Assembly (NCBI RefSeq): GCF_003014595.1
Contig: NZ_PYGK01000020.1
Location: 85,626 to 149,625, forward strand
DNA: 64,000 nt
Direction: 5' to 3'
DNA from: Chitinophaga ginsengisoli
Lineage (GTDB): Bacteria; Bacteroidota; Bacteroidia; Chitinophagales; Chitinophagaceae
The position numbers and the translations under genes were made by a program. Below are positions 46,012 through 54,996 of the stretch, one piece after another. The stretch's first letter is position 1, and each line of letters starts with the position of its first letter. The notes under the pieces are model-generated. The model saw nothing but the letters and a program-made list of their open reading frames with translations, was not told where the DNA came from and ran no database searches.

Positions 46012-46126
46012 CACATTCCACTTTAAATGCCTTGTACTTGCCGGTATATTTATATCGGTAGGGATTGATATTCAATCTACTTTCCCGGATTATTAACTTA
46101 AGGAGTGCCATTTTCCGAATAAATAA

Positions 46127-46164
46127 TTAGATTTGTCTAAAATAATAATTTAGACAAGGCTAAA
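46127..46164 (+). promoter_or_regulatory. Paired metal-repressor-type operators before the TonB receptor
   Basis: Two 14-bp palindromes: TTAGATTTGTCTAA (46127-46140, arms TTAGA and TCTAA perfect) and TTAGACAAGGCTAA (46150-46163, one mismatch, widened to TTT..AAA at 46149-46164). Together they form a larger inverted repeat with TTGTCTAAA (46133-46141) and TTTAGACAA (46149-46157). The TTAG..CTAA form is that of DtxR/IdeR/MntR sites. It is 13 bases before the ATG at 46177. Confidence 0.65.
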
Positions 46165-46176
46165 TAATATTAAGAA

Positions 46177-48468
46177 ATGATCCGTACTTATACTTTCGTA
46201 TATTTAAAAATATCTTTATTGATATCCGTTGTTTGCCTGGTGCTTCCCCCGGCAGGGATGGCGCAATCTCCTAATGGCAGTATCAGCGGATATGTACTAT
46301 CCGACGGACAACCAGTATTCCTGGCCAATGTCTACCTGGCAGAAAATAAAGCAGGTGCGGCCACCGATTCTACCGGCTTTTTCAGGTTGAATAATGTGAA
46401 AGCAGGTACTTATACACTGAGAGCCTCCGCTACCGGCTTTACGGCCTATTCCAGGAAAGTGACTGTTACCGCAGGTGGGAAGATCTCATTACATATAAGA
46501 CTACAACAGGACGTCACCAAACTGAATGATGTGGTAGTCACCGGTACCCTGAAGCCCGTCAGCAGGGCGGAAAGTCCTATACCCGTGGAAGTGTACACCC
46601 CTAAATACTTTCAGAAAAATCCTTCTCCCTCCCTGTTGGAATCCATCGGTATGGTGAATGGTGTAAGACCCCAGCTGAACTGTAATGTTTGTAACACGGG
46701 CGATATTCACATCAACGGGATGGAAGGCGCCTATACCATGATCCTGATAGACGGCATGCCCATTGTGAGCGCATTGTCTACCGTATATGGCCTGAGCGGC
46801 ATTCCTATGAGCATGGTGGAACGCATAGAAGTGGTAAAAGGCCCCGGCTCTTCCTTGTACGGCTCTGAAGCAATGGGAGGTATCGTGAATGTAATCACGA
46901 GAAATCCGTTAAACGCGCCCGTCATCAGCGCAGACGTATTTAGTTCCAGCTGGGGAGAGTATAATATAGACGCTGCCATGAAGGTGAAAGCAGGTAGTGC
47001 CTCCGGACTGTTTGGCCTCAGCTGGTTTAATTACCAGCACCCAAAAGATAATAACAGTGACGGATTCACCGACCTGACCTTACAGAACCGTATCTCCCTC
47101 TTTAATAAGTGGGCCTTCCGTCGGAAGGAAAACCGGCAGGCCAGTATCGCTGCCAGATATGTATATGAGGACCGCTGGGGTGGCGACATGAGATGGAGCA
47201 AAGCCTGGCGTGGTAGCGACAGCATCTACGGAGAAAGTATTTATACCAAAAGAGTGGAACTGATCGGGATGTACCAGCTCCCGGTAAAAGAAAAGATCAT
47301 GCTGCAATACTCCTACAACAGGCATGAGCAGAACTCCTACTATGGTAAGATGCCCTACATGGCTACACAGCATGTAGGATTTACGCAGCTTTACTGGGAT
47401 AAACAACTGGGTGAAAAACATAACCTGCTGACAGGCATCTCTTTCCGCTATACCTGGTATGACGACAATACACCTGGTACTCTTTCGGAGGATGGCAAGA
47501 TCAATATGCCTGCTAAAACACCTTTGCCGGGCGCCTTCGTACAGGACGAATGGTCGTTTGCCAGGAAGCATAAATTCCTGCTGGGTTATCGCTACGACCA
47601 TGACAAAAATCACGGTAGCATCCATTCTCCCCGTATCGCCTACAAGTGGACGCCCAATGAAAATAATACCCTCAGGGCCAGCCTGGGTACTGGCTTCCGT
47701 GTAGTAAACCTGTTTACGGAAGACCATGCCGCACTGACTGGTTCCCGGCAGGTGGTCATCGCCGAAGCACTAAAGCCTGAAAAGTCTTACAATGCCAACC
47801 TGAACTATGTGCTGAAGATCCCGATGAATACTGCTTTCATCAACCTTGATGCTACCGGCTTCTATTCTTATTTCACCAACAAGATCACAGGCGATTTTGA
47901 TACCGATCCCGATAAGATCATCTATAATAATCTGCGGGGGCATGCGGTATCAGAGGGTGTCTCGCTGAATGTGGATGCCGCCTTTGCCTTTCCGCTAAAA
48001 GTATTGGCTGGTATCACCTACATGGACGTATACCAGGTGGATGAAAATGCGGCAGGTATCCCGCTAAAAAGCAGGCAAATAGATGCTCCTAAATGGGCCG
48101 GTACTTTTACTATCAGCTATAGCCTGCCCGCAGGTTTCGGAGTAGATCTTACCGGCAACTGGAATGGCCCCATGCGCCTGCCCATACAACCTAAAGACTA
48201 CAGACCCGAATACTCCCCCTGGTTCCTGCTGGCCAACGCACAGGTCACTAAGAAGTTTGCCAAAGGATGGGAGGTCTACGGTGGTGTAAAGAATCTACTG
48301 AACTACGTACCTAAATATGCATTGATGAGACCTTTTGATCCCTTCGATAAACATGTGAATGATCCGGTGAATAATCCCAACGGATATACATTCGACACTC
48401 AATACAACTATGCTCCATTGCAGGGCGCCAGGGGATTTCTGGGTGTGAGATATAATCTGTTTAAATAA
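46177..48468 (+). CDS. TonB-dependent receptor with carboxypeptidase-like domain
   Basis: 763 residues. Signal peptide (about 1-29), CarboxypepD_reg-like domain (about 32-110), plug domain (about 120-240; LIDGMPIVSALSTVYGL and VERIEVVKGPGSSLYGSEAMGGIVNVIT) and a 22-strand-type barrel ending VRYNLFK. The plug has an unusual CNVCNTGD segment (near residue 169), a CxxC that could bind metal or be oxidised. The operator just upstream suggests iron or manganese control, so a metal complex or haem-like substrate is likely; this is inference. It overlaps the thioredoxin-like gene by one base. Confidence 0.9.
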   Translation: MIRTYTFVYLKISLLISVVCLVLPPAGMAQSPNGSISGYVLSDGQPVFLANVYLAENKAGAATDSTGFFRLNNVKAGTYTLRASATGFTAYSRKVTVTAGGKISLHIRLQQDVTKLNDVVVTGTLKPVSRAESPIPVEVYTPKYFQKNPSPSLLESIGMVNGVRPQLNCNVCNTGDIHINGMEGAYTMILIDGMPIVSALSTVYGLSGIPMSMVERIEVVKGPGSSLYGSEAMGGIVNVITRNPLNAPVISADVFSSSWGEYNIDAAMKVKAGSASGLFGLSWFNYQHPKDNNSDGFTDLTLQNRISLFNKWAFRRKENRQASIAARYVYEDRWGGDMRWSKAWRGSDSIYGESIYTKRVELIGMYQLPVKEKIMLQYSYNRHEQNSYYGKMPYMATQHVGFTQLYWDKQLGEKHNLLTGISFRYTWYDDNTPGTLSEDGKINMPAKTPLPGAFVQDEWSFARKHKFLLGYRYDHDKNHGSIHSPRIAYKWTPNENNTLRASLGTGFRVVNLFTEDHAALTGSRQVVIAEALKPEKSYNANLNYVLKIPMNTAFINLDATGFYSYFTNKITGDFDTDPDKIIYNNLRGHAVSEGVSLNVDAAFAFPLKVLAGITYMDVYQVDENAAGIPLKSRQIDAPKWAGTFTISYSLPAGFGVDLTGNWNGPMRLPIQPKDYRPEYSPWFLLANAQVTKKFAKGWEVYGGVKNLLNYVPKYALMRPFDPFDKHVNDPVNNPNGYTFDTQYNYAPLQGARGFLGVRYNLFK

Positions 48469-48926
48469 TGATACGAGCGTTTTTCATCTGCATCATATAT
48501 AGCACATTGCTAACAACACCGGTCCTTGCACAACAGGGGCCGGTTACCTTTACCTATCTGCAGGATAATATGGCAATACATCCGAAACCCATTGTCATAA
48601 AGATCTATACCGACTGGTGCAGCTATTGTAAGATGCAGGACATGCAGATCAAACGTTCTCCTGCGCTACAACAACTGCTGTCTGAGAAATATTATTACGT
48701 AACCCTGAATGCGGAAAGTCGTCAACCCATTGTGTTTAACGATACTACCTATTCCTTTATTCCCTACGGTACACAGGGCATACATGCCCTGGCTGTGAAG
48801 CTGATGGAGCATCATGCAGCCTATCCTGCCTGGGTAGTGCTGGATACTTCCTACAGGGTGAAAGCCTTTTATACTGGCATGTTGAAAGACAAATCGCTGC
48901 TTGCGTTTCTTCATACTATTGAATAA
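48468..48926 (+). CDS. Periplasmic thioredoxin-like protein
   Basis: 152 residues with a signal peptide (about 1-21, PVLAQ). The thioredoxin fold holds the active site DWCSYCKMQDMQI (WCxxC near residue 47). The later segment YPAWVVLDTSYRVKAFYTGM corresponds to the cis-Pro region. Translation is coupled to the TonB receptor by a one-base overlap. The partner's CxxC-bearing plug may be its substrate or binding partner; this is inference. Confidence 0.85.
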   Translation: MIRAFFICIIYSTLLTTPVLAQQGPVTFTYLQDNMAIHPKPIVIKIYTDWCSYCKMQDMQIKRSPALQQLLSEKYYYVTLNAESRQPIVFNDTTYSFIPYGTQGIHALAVKLMEHHAAYPAWVVLDTSYRVKAFYTGMLKDKSLLAFLHTIE

Positions 48927-49052
48927 ATCCCCGCCCGCCAATTGCCCTTTTATCGGTTCTCTTGTACATATTATCGAATAGAAAGAATTATTAAAAACAA
49001 TATCGGATTATTGTATCGGCCTACAGCTGCAGGGACAAAAACTATTTAACTT

Positions 49053-51320
49053 ATGTATAGGCTAGCGCTGGTCTTCCTTATGATGCTTTGGGGCATACTA
49101 TCGTGTATGGGCCAGCCTGATACCTCTGTCCCTATATTACAGCATAAGCTGTTGAACGCCAATGCCGATACACAAAAGATCAACATATTATTACAGCTTG
49201 CCGATGTTTACGTGGGTAAGAAAGGTGAAAATACCGCTGATCTGGACAGCGGACTATTATATATAGGACAAGCCGCCCGGATCAATTATCGTGTGAAAGA
49301 CCCTCGCTGGGAGGCCAGGTGCTATTATTATTACGCCAAAGCTTACCGGGAAAAGAGAATGTTTGATGAAGGGAAAACGGCCCTCCTGAAAGCACGGACC
49401 ATCTTAGAGCCTGCCGACCTCCCGGGCGATCTGGGTGATGTATTAATGGAATACGGCGACTGTTATTCAATTGATGAAGAATCACAACTGAAAGAGAAAA
49501 TCCGCTTGTATGAGCAGGCGGGAGAGCTGTACCACAGAACCGGTGATAAGAAAAAGGAGGCCTATGCCCTGAAAATGACCGGCGATTGCTACCATTGTTG
49601 GGGGAAATTCAAAGAGGCACTGGTCCTTTTAAATAAATCGCTCGCACTGTATAAGGAAACAGGAAGAAAGGACCTGCAAGGTGTGTATGATCTGCTGGGG
49701 ATTATTGCCACAGGTACCGGCGACTATAGCCTGGGAATGACCTATGGGCTGATGGCGGTAAAAACGGCGGAAGAACAGCATGACAGCAGCCTGCAGCTCT
49801 GTACTATTTACAACAGGCTGGGTATTACTTATTATCAGCTGGGCGATTATACACATGCACAGGAGAGCCTGCGCAAGGCACTGAAAATTGCCAATCGCTA
49901 TAAAGACACTGTTTCTTTCCTGATGGTAAGCACTAATATTGTTGGCACCTATCTCAAAACCGGACAACCGGAAGCGGCGCTCGCATTATTGAATAAAATC
50001 GTTGAAATATACCGGCAACCCATCTTTAAAGATCGCCTCTGGATCTCTGCCAATATGGTGAAATGTTACTCGGCAATGCATCAGTATGATAAGGCAAAGG
50101 CCTTTATTCCGCAGTTGCAAAGCCTCTCGCGACAGATGTCAGCATATAATTATTATCAGACCATGATCTATGAAGCATTGGTCCAATACTACCTCGCCAC
50201 CCGGCAATACATTGAGGCCTCCTACTATTGTTCACTCCAGGATAACGTATGTAAAAATATAGGATTGGTCAATGTGCTATCCCAGAACTATTTACGCTGG
50301 TTTCAGGCAGATTCCGCATTAAAGAATTACCCTGCCGCTATCAAACATTACCAGGAGTATAAGATCATGAATGATTCAATATTTCATGTAGCAAAGGCAG
50401 GTCAGATTGCCAGGTTACAGGTGCAGTTTGACATCGATAAAAAGGACAAAGATATCCGACTGCAACAACAGAATATTGAACTGCTGACCCGGCAGGGGCA
50501 ATTACAACAGTCAGCACTGAACCAGGCCAGGCTTACGCGCAATGTGATCATCACCGGTGCCTTTATGCTATTGCTGTTGCTGGTGCTTGGTTTCAACCGC
50601 TACCTGATGAAACAGCAGAACAATAAACAGCTGCAGCAGAAACAGGATGAGATCTATCAACAGAACCTTGCTCTGCAGCGCCTGATCACCACGCAGGACA
50701 AACTGCTGGAGGAAAAAGAATGGCTGGTCAAAGAGATCCACCACCGGGTAAAGAATAACCTTCAGATTGTTATGAGCCTGCTGAATACCCAGGTGGCCTA
50801 CCTGCACGATGCAGACGCTGTGAAGGCCATTAGTGAAAGCAAACACCGGATGCAGGCTATTTCCCTGATCCATCAGAAATTATATCAGTCGGAAAATATG
50901 GCATTGATAGATATGCCAACCTATATCCGTGAGTTGATTGGTTACCTGAAAGATAATTTTGAGGAGGTACAGCGGATTTATTTTGATCTGCAGATTACAC
51001 CAGTACAACTGGACGTATCCCAGGCAGTACCGGTCGGACTGATACTCAACGAAGCCCTTACAAATGCTATTAAGTATGCGTTTAATAAGAACGGGCAGGG
51101 GACTGTTATTATATCTTTGCTTCGTCAACCGGAGGATCAGTTAATACTCAGTGTTTCTGATAACGGACAGGGATTTCCGCCGGGATTTGATGTGTTTACA
51201 CAAGGCTCTATGGGCACCCGTCTGATGGAAACACTGGCAGAACAACTGGAGGGTACTATTAGCATCCAGGAGGACGAAGGAGTATCGGTAATAGTGTCAT
51301 TTAAACAACAAATCGGATAA
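49053..51320 (+). CDS. TPR-containing sensor histidine kinase 1
   Basis: 755 residues. Signal peptide (about 1-20), a long TPR-rich region (about 40-460), one membrane helix (about 494-513), a coiled coil with QKQDEIYQQNLALQRL, then the HisKA_2 box EIHHRVKNNLQIVMSLLNTQ (phosphoacceptor probably His564). A HATPase domain follows, with LILNEALTNAIKYAF and SDNGQGFPPG. It should phosphorylate the sigma-54-type regulator encoded at the end of the cluster. The sequence around the start is shared with kinase 2, a sign of duplication. Confidence 0.93.
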   Translation: MYRLALVFLMMLWGILSCMGQPDTSVPILQHKLLNANADTQKINILLQLADVYVGKKGENTADLDSGLLYIGQAARINYRVKDPRWEARCYYYYAKAYREKRMFDEGKTALLKARTILEPADLPGDLGDVLMEYGDCYSIDEESQLKEKIRLYEQAGELYHRTGDKKKEAYALKMTGDCYHCWGKFKEALVLLNKSLALYKETGRKDLQGVYDLLGIIATGTGDYSLGMTYGLMAVKTAEEQHDSSLQLCTIYNRLGITYYQLGDYTHAQESLRKALKIANRYKDTVSFLMVSTNIVGTYLKTGQPEAALALLNKIVEIYRQPIFKDRLWISANMVKCYSAMHQYDKAKAFIPQLQSLSRQMSAYNYYQTMIYEALVQYYLATRQYIEASYYCSLQDNVCKNIGLVNVLSQNYLRWFQADSALKNYPAAIKHYQEYKIMNDSIFHVAKAGQIARLQVQFDIDKKDKDIRLQQQNIELLTRQGQLQQSALNQARLTRNVIITGAFMLLLLLVLGFNRYLMKQQNNKQLQQKQDEIYQQNLALQRLITTQDKLLEEKEWLVKEIHHRVKNNLQIVMSLLNTQVAYLHDADAVKAISESKHRMQAISLIHQKLYQSENMALIDMPTYIRELIGYLKDNFEEVQRIYFDLQITPVQLDVSQAVPVGLILNEALTNAIKYAFNKNGQGTVIISLLRQPEDQLILSVSDNGQGFPPGFDVFTQGSMGTRLMETLAEQLEGTISIQEDEGVSVIVSFKQQIG

Positions 51321-51499
51321 GAGAGTCATGTCAGACATTGCCTGGACGTAAAAAAAGTTGTATTTTTCCTGTCCCTCAAGCAATCAAGCCAATCTTTAAA
51401 ATATAATGCCAGCTAGCCGTTCCGATATAGAACAAGAAGAATTAGCACTAACAACAGCAAACATAGGTCGTAGGAGAGACGTATTAAAATAATTAACTT

Positions 51500-52906
51500 A
51501 TGAATAGGCTACTGTTGCTTTCCTATTGCATGATGGGCTGTCTGTTACAGTGCATGGCACTGAACAAGCTATTTCCATCAGAAGTAAAGCTGCAACAGCT
51601 TTTAAATAAGGTGTCAGATGCCGGGAATGATATTGCCCTGTCAAGGGCAGCTACCCGCCATGCATCCTTTACAGAGATGGAAAACGAAGTGACAGATAGC
51701 ATAACCATATATACAGGATTGATCAGGTATTATCAGCATAAAAAACAATACGAGGCCGTTCGGCGATATGCTGCTGCATTAGCGGCAGCCGCAGAAAGGG
51801 ATGGCCGGCTGGAGGTGCTTGCCCGGAGTTATGCTACCTGGTTTAAGGCTGATTCTGCCATGGGGCGTTACGAGGATGCCATCCGGCATTACCAGTTATA
51901 TAAAGCGTTACATGATTCCTTATTTAATATCATAAAACACCATCAACTGAACCAGTTGGAGGTCCAGTTTAAAACGGAACAGAAGGATCAGACGCTGAAA
52001 CTAAAACAACAGAACATCGAACTGCTGACGCGCGAAGCACAGCTACAGGAAGCAAGGCTGCAAAGCGCCAGGTTTATCAGGAACGTGATCATTGGCGGAG
52101 CGGGTATGTTGCTGCTATTGCTCTTGCTGGGATATAACCGGTACCAGCTGAAATTGCGCAGCAACAAACAGATGAAACAGCAGCAGGAGGAAATTTATCA
52201 GCAGAACCTGTCCCTGCAGGAGCTGATCAGCACCCAGGATAAACTGCTGGAGGAAAAGGAATGGCTGCTGAAAGAGATCCATCACCGGGTGAAGAATAAC
52301 CTCCAGATCGTTATGAGCCTGTTGAATACACAGGCCGCCTTCCTGGACGATAAAGATGCCCTGAATGCCATCAGGGAAAGCAGGTACCGGATGCAGGCTA
52401 TCTCATTGATCCATCAGAGGCTGTACCAGTCGGAGAATATGGCGCTGATAGACATGCATGCCTACATCCATGAGCTGGTGATATACCTCAAAGACGGATT
52501 CACCGGCATGAACACGATCAGTTTCAACCTGCAGATCGCTCCTGTAAAGCTGGACGTATCGCAGGCAGTACCCGTAGGACTGATCCTGAATGAAGCGATT
52601 ACCAATGCTATTAAATATGCTTTTACAGGCAATGGTACTATCCTCGTTTCCCTGCAGCAGACAGGCGATCAACAGCTGACACTTGTTGTTGCAGACAACG
52701 GCAATGGTTTCCAGACGGAGGATGGAGTGCCCCGTAAAAAGTCAATGGGAATGACACTGATTAATACTTTAAGTGAACAATTGGAGGGAACATTGAACAT
52801 ACAGCGCCATAACGGTGTAATAATTACTGTCAACTTTAAATACCGGGAAAAACAAGCTTTTACCGGACCGCTGGAATTTAAGGAGGAAATCACGAATTAT
52901 GCCTGA
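51500..52906 (+). CDS. Sensor histidine kinase 2, short paralogue
   Basis: 468 residues. It has the same C-terminal half as kinase 1: coiled coil, membrane helix (about 192-212), the HisKA_2 box EIHHRVKNNLQIVMSLLNTQ identical to kinase 1 (His262) and HATPase domain. The periplasmic part is only about 150 residues: most TPR units are missing and just the last one remains (YATWFKADSAMGRYEDAIRHYQ, which aligns with YLRWFQADSALKNYPAAIKHYQ of kinase 1). An internal deletion after duplication is the simplest account. It overlaps kinase 3 by eight bases. Confidence 0.92.
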   Translation: MNRLLLLSYCMMGCLLQCMALNKLFPSEVKLQQLLNKVSDAGNDIALSRAATRHASFTEMENEVTDSITIYTGLIRYYQHKKQYEAVRRYAAALAAAAERDGRLEVLARSYATWFKADSAMGRYEDAIRHYQLYKALHDSLFNIIKHHQLNQLEVQFKTEQKDQTLKLKQQNIELLTREAQLQEARLQSARFIRNVIIGGAGMLLLLLLLGYNRYQLKLRSNKQMKQQQEEIYQQNLSLQELISTQDKLLEEKEWLLKEIHHRVKNNLQIVMSLLNTQAAFLDDKDALNAIRESRYRMQAISLIHQRLYQSENMALIDMHAYIHELVIYLKDGFTGMNTISFNLQIAPVKLDVSQAVPVGLILNEAITNAIKYAFTGNGTILVSLQQTGDQQLTLVVADNGNGFQTEDGVPRKKSMGMTLINTLSEQLEGTLNIQRHNGVIITVNFKYREKQAFTGPLEFKEEITNYA

Positions 52907-54995
52907 AAAAAATGGGGATCATATTAGCGCTTGCTGTACATGGGTATTGCGGCTCTATTTTGTGATATTGTGTTCATGCCCCACTGTAGCAGTTGCGCAA
53001 ATGAGCTCGATCCAGTCGCTTTCTTCCAGGCAGCAGGTACAGTATCCCATTCCCGAAGGCATCGGAGATGCCTGGATGGAACTTGGTAGAGGGTATGATA
53101 CCTATTCGGAGGAGGGGCTGACGCAGAAAATTGCCTGTTATGAAAGGGCCGTTCCGTTGTATAAGATGGCTGCCAATCCGCTTAAGCAGGCAATGGCATT
53201 ACAGATACTGGGCGACTGCTATAATCACCAGGGAGTACTGCTGCCGGCATTGTCGACGTTGGAAGAGGCCCTGACCATTTACAAGGAAATCCAGTATCCC
53301 GCATTGCAGGGTATTTATGACCTGCTGGGAAATGTGAATAGCCAGATGGGTGATTATAAAATTGCATTGAAGAATGGTTTCCTGGCGGTAAGAACTGCAG
53401 AAAAGCAGCAGGATACGACACTGATGCTTTGCACGATTTACAATCGGCTGGGACTTACCTTCTATCACCTGGCAGATTATGCACAGGCGCTGACATATTT
53501 TAAGAAATCATTGGGTGTAGCGAAAAAGTGGAACGATACCACATCCATTCTTACCCTGCTTCCCAATGTAGCCAATACGCTGCAACAACTGGGAAGGCCG
53601 GAAGAGGCGATCTACATACTGAAGGATATGCAGCAACGGTACAAGATCAGTTCCGACGAAGACAGGATCACCCTATGTGCAGGATTGGCCGCCGGTTATG
53701 TCAGTCTGGGGCGCTATGAAGAGGCGTATGTTCAGGTGAAAAGATTGCATTGTTTATCCAAAGCATTCGGCCCTGACCATTATATGCAGGATCAAATATA
53801 TAATGCTGTAATCAACTATTTCCTGGCAATAAAGGATTATAATAATGTGAAATGGTATGGTCAGCTTTATGAGCGCTATTGTAAAAAAGGAGGATATGCC
53901 AGGGAGCTGCTAAATGACTACCGGTATCTTTTCCGGGCAGATTCTGCCCTGGGAAATTATCCTGATGCGATTGTCTATTATCAGCAATATAAATTACTGC
54001 AGGACTCCCTCTATGGGGAAGAAAAAACAAGGGAAATCGTACAGCTCCAGATGCAATATGATATTGAAAAGAAGGATCAGGACCTGCTGCTGAAAGAGCA
54101 GCGCATACAAATACTGACCCGTCAGGGACTCCTGCAAAAGAGCGATCTGCAGCGGGCCCGCCTGGAAGGAAATGTGATCATAGGAGGGACATTGATGCTG
54201 GTGGTATTGCTGATACTGGGTTATAACCGTTATCAGCTGAAACAAAACGTCAACCGGCAATTGCAGTTGCAGCAGCATGAGATTCATGAGCAGCATAAAT
54301 CCCTGCATGTACTACTCTGTACACAACGAAAACTGGTGGCAGAGAAAGAGTGGCTTGTAAAAGAGATCCATCACCGGGTGAGGGATAACCTGCAGATCAT
54401 CATGCGACTGCTGAACGCGCAGGCGGCTCACCTGGACGATGAAAATGCGCTGGCTGCCATCCAGGAAAGCCGGCACCGGATGCAGGCTATTTCTCTCATT
54501 CATCAGAAATTGTACCTGTCCGGAAGTACGGCGGTAGTTGATATGGATATATATATCAGGGAACTTGTTGCATATTTTAAAGATAGCTTTGCCGGATTAC
54601 AGCAGATTTCTTTTGATTTGCAAATAGCAAATGTTTACCTGGAGGTTTGTCAGGCAGTTCCCATCGGACTGATCCTGAATGAGGCTATCACCAATTCATT
54701 CAAATACGCATTCCCGGCCGGTAGTGAAGGAACCATAACAGTTAACCTGCACCATAGCGCAGATAATAATGTCCTGCTGGTAGTGAAAGACAACGGGAAA
54801 GGACTACCGGCAGATTTTGAAATAAGAAGACATGCTTCCATGGGCATCGTTCTCATGGAAACATTGAGCGAGCAACTGGAGGGAAAGCTATCTGTTAAGA
54901 ATAAGGATGGAGTAACCGTCGTTATGATATTTAAACCACAACACACCAGGGAAAAGGTTCCCGGCTTACTGAAATTAGTAAACAAAACTGCTTAG
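52899..54995 (+). CDS. TPR-containing sensor histidine kinase 3
   Basis: 698 residues, the same layout as kinase 1: N-terminal hydrophobic segment (about 14-34), TPR array (about 60-410) and membrane helix (about 425-445). The box EIHHRVRDNLQIIMRLLNAQ follows (His492), then the HATPase domain with LILNEAITNSFKYAFP and VKDNGKGLPAD. The box differs from the other two (RDN for KNN), so activity or partner choice may have shifted. The stop is one base before the regulator ATG. Confidence 0.92.
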   Translation: MPEKNGDHISACCTWVLRLYFVILCSCPTVAVAQMSSIQSLSSRQQVQYPIPEGIGDAWMELGRGYDTYSEEGLTQKIACYERAVPLYKMAANPLKQAMALQILGDCYNHQGVLLPALSTLEEALTIYKEIQYPALQGIYDLLGNVNSQMGDYKIALKNGFLAVRTAEKQQDTTLMLCTIYNRLGLTFYHLADYAQALTYFKKSLGVAKKWNDTTSILTLLPNVANTLQQLGRPEEAIYILKDMQQRYKISSDEDRITLCAGLAAGYVSLGRYEEAYVQVKRLHCLSKAFGPDHYMQDQIYNAVINYFLAIKDYNNVKWYGQLYERYCKKGGYARELLNDYRYLFRADSALGNYPDAIVYYQQYKLLQDSLYGEEKTREIVQLQMQYDIEKKDQDLLLKEQRIQILTRQGLLQKSDLQRARLEGNVIIGGTLMLVVLLILGYNRYQLKQNVNRQLQLQQHEIHEQHKSLHVLLCTQRKLVAEKEWLVKEIHHRVRDNLQIIMRLLNAQAAHLDDENALAAIQESRHRMQAISLIHQKLYLSGSTAVVDMDIYIRELVAYFKDSFAGLQQISFDLQIANVYLEVCQAVPIGLILNEAITNSFKYAFPAGSEGTITVNLHHSADNNVLLVVKDNGKGLPADFEIRRHASMGIVLMETLSEQLEGKLSVKNKDGVTVVMIFKPQHTREKVPGLLKLVNKTA

Positions 54996-54996
54996 T

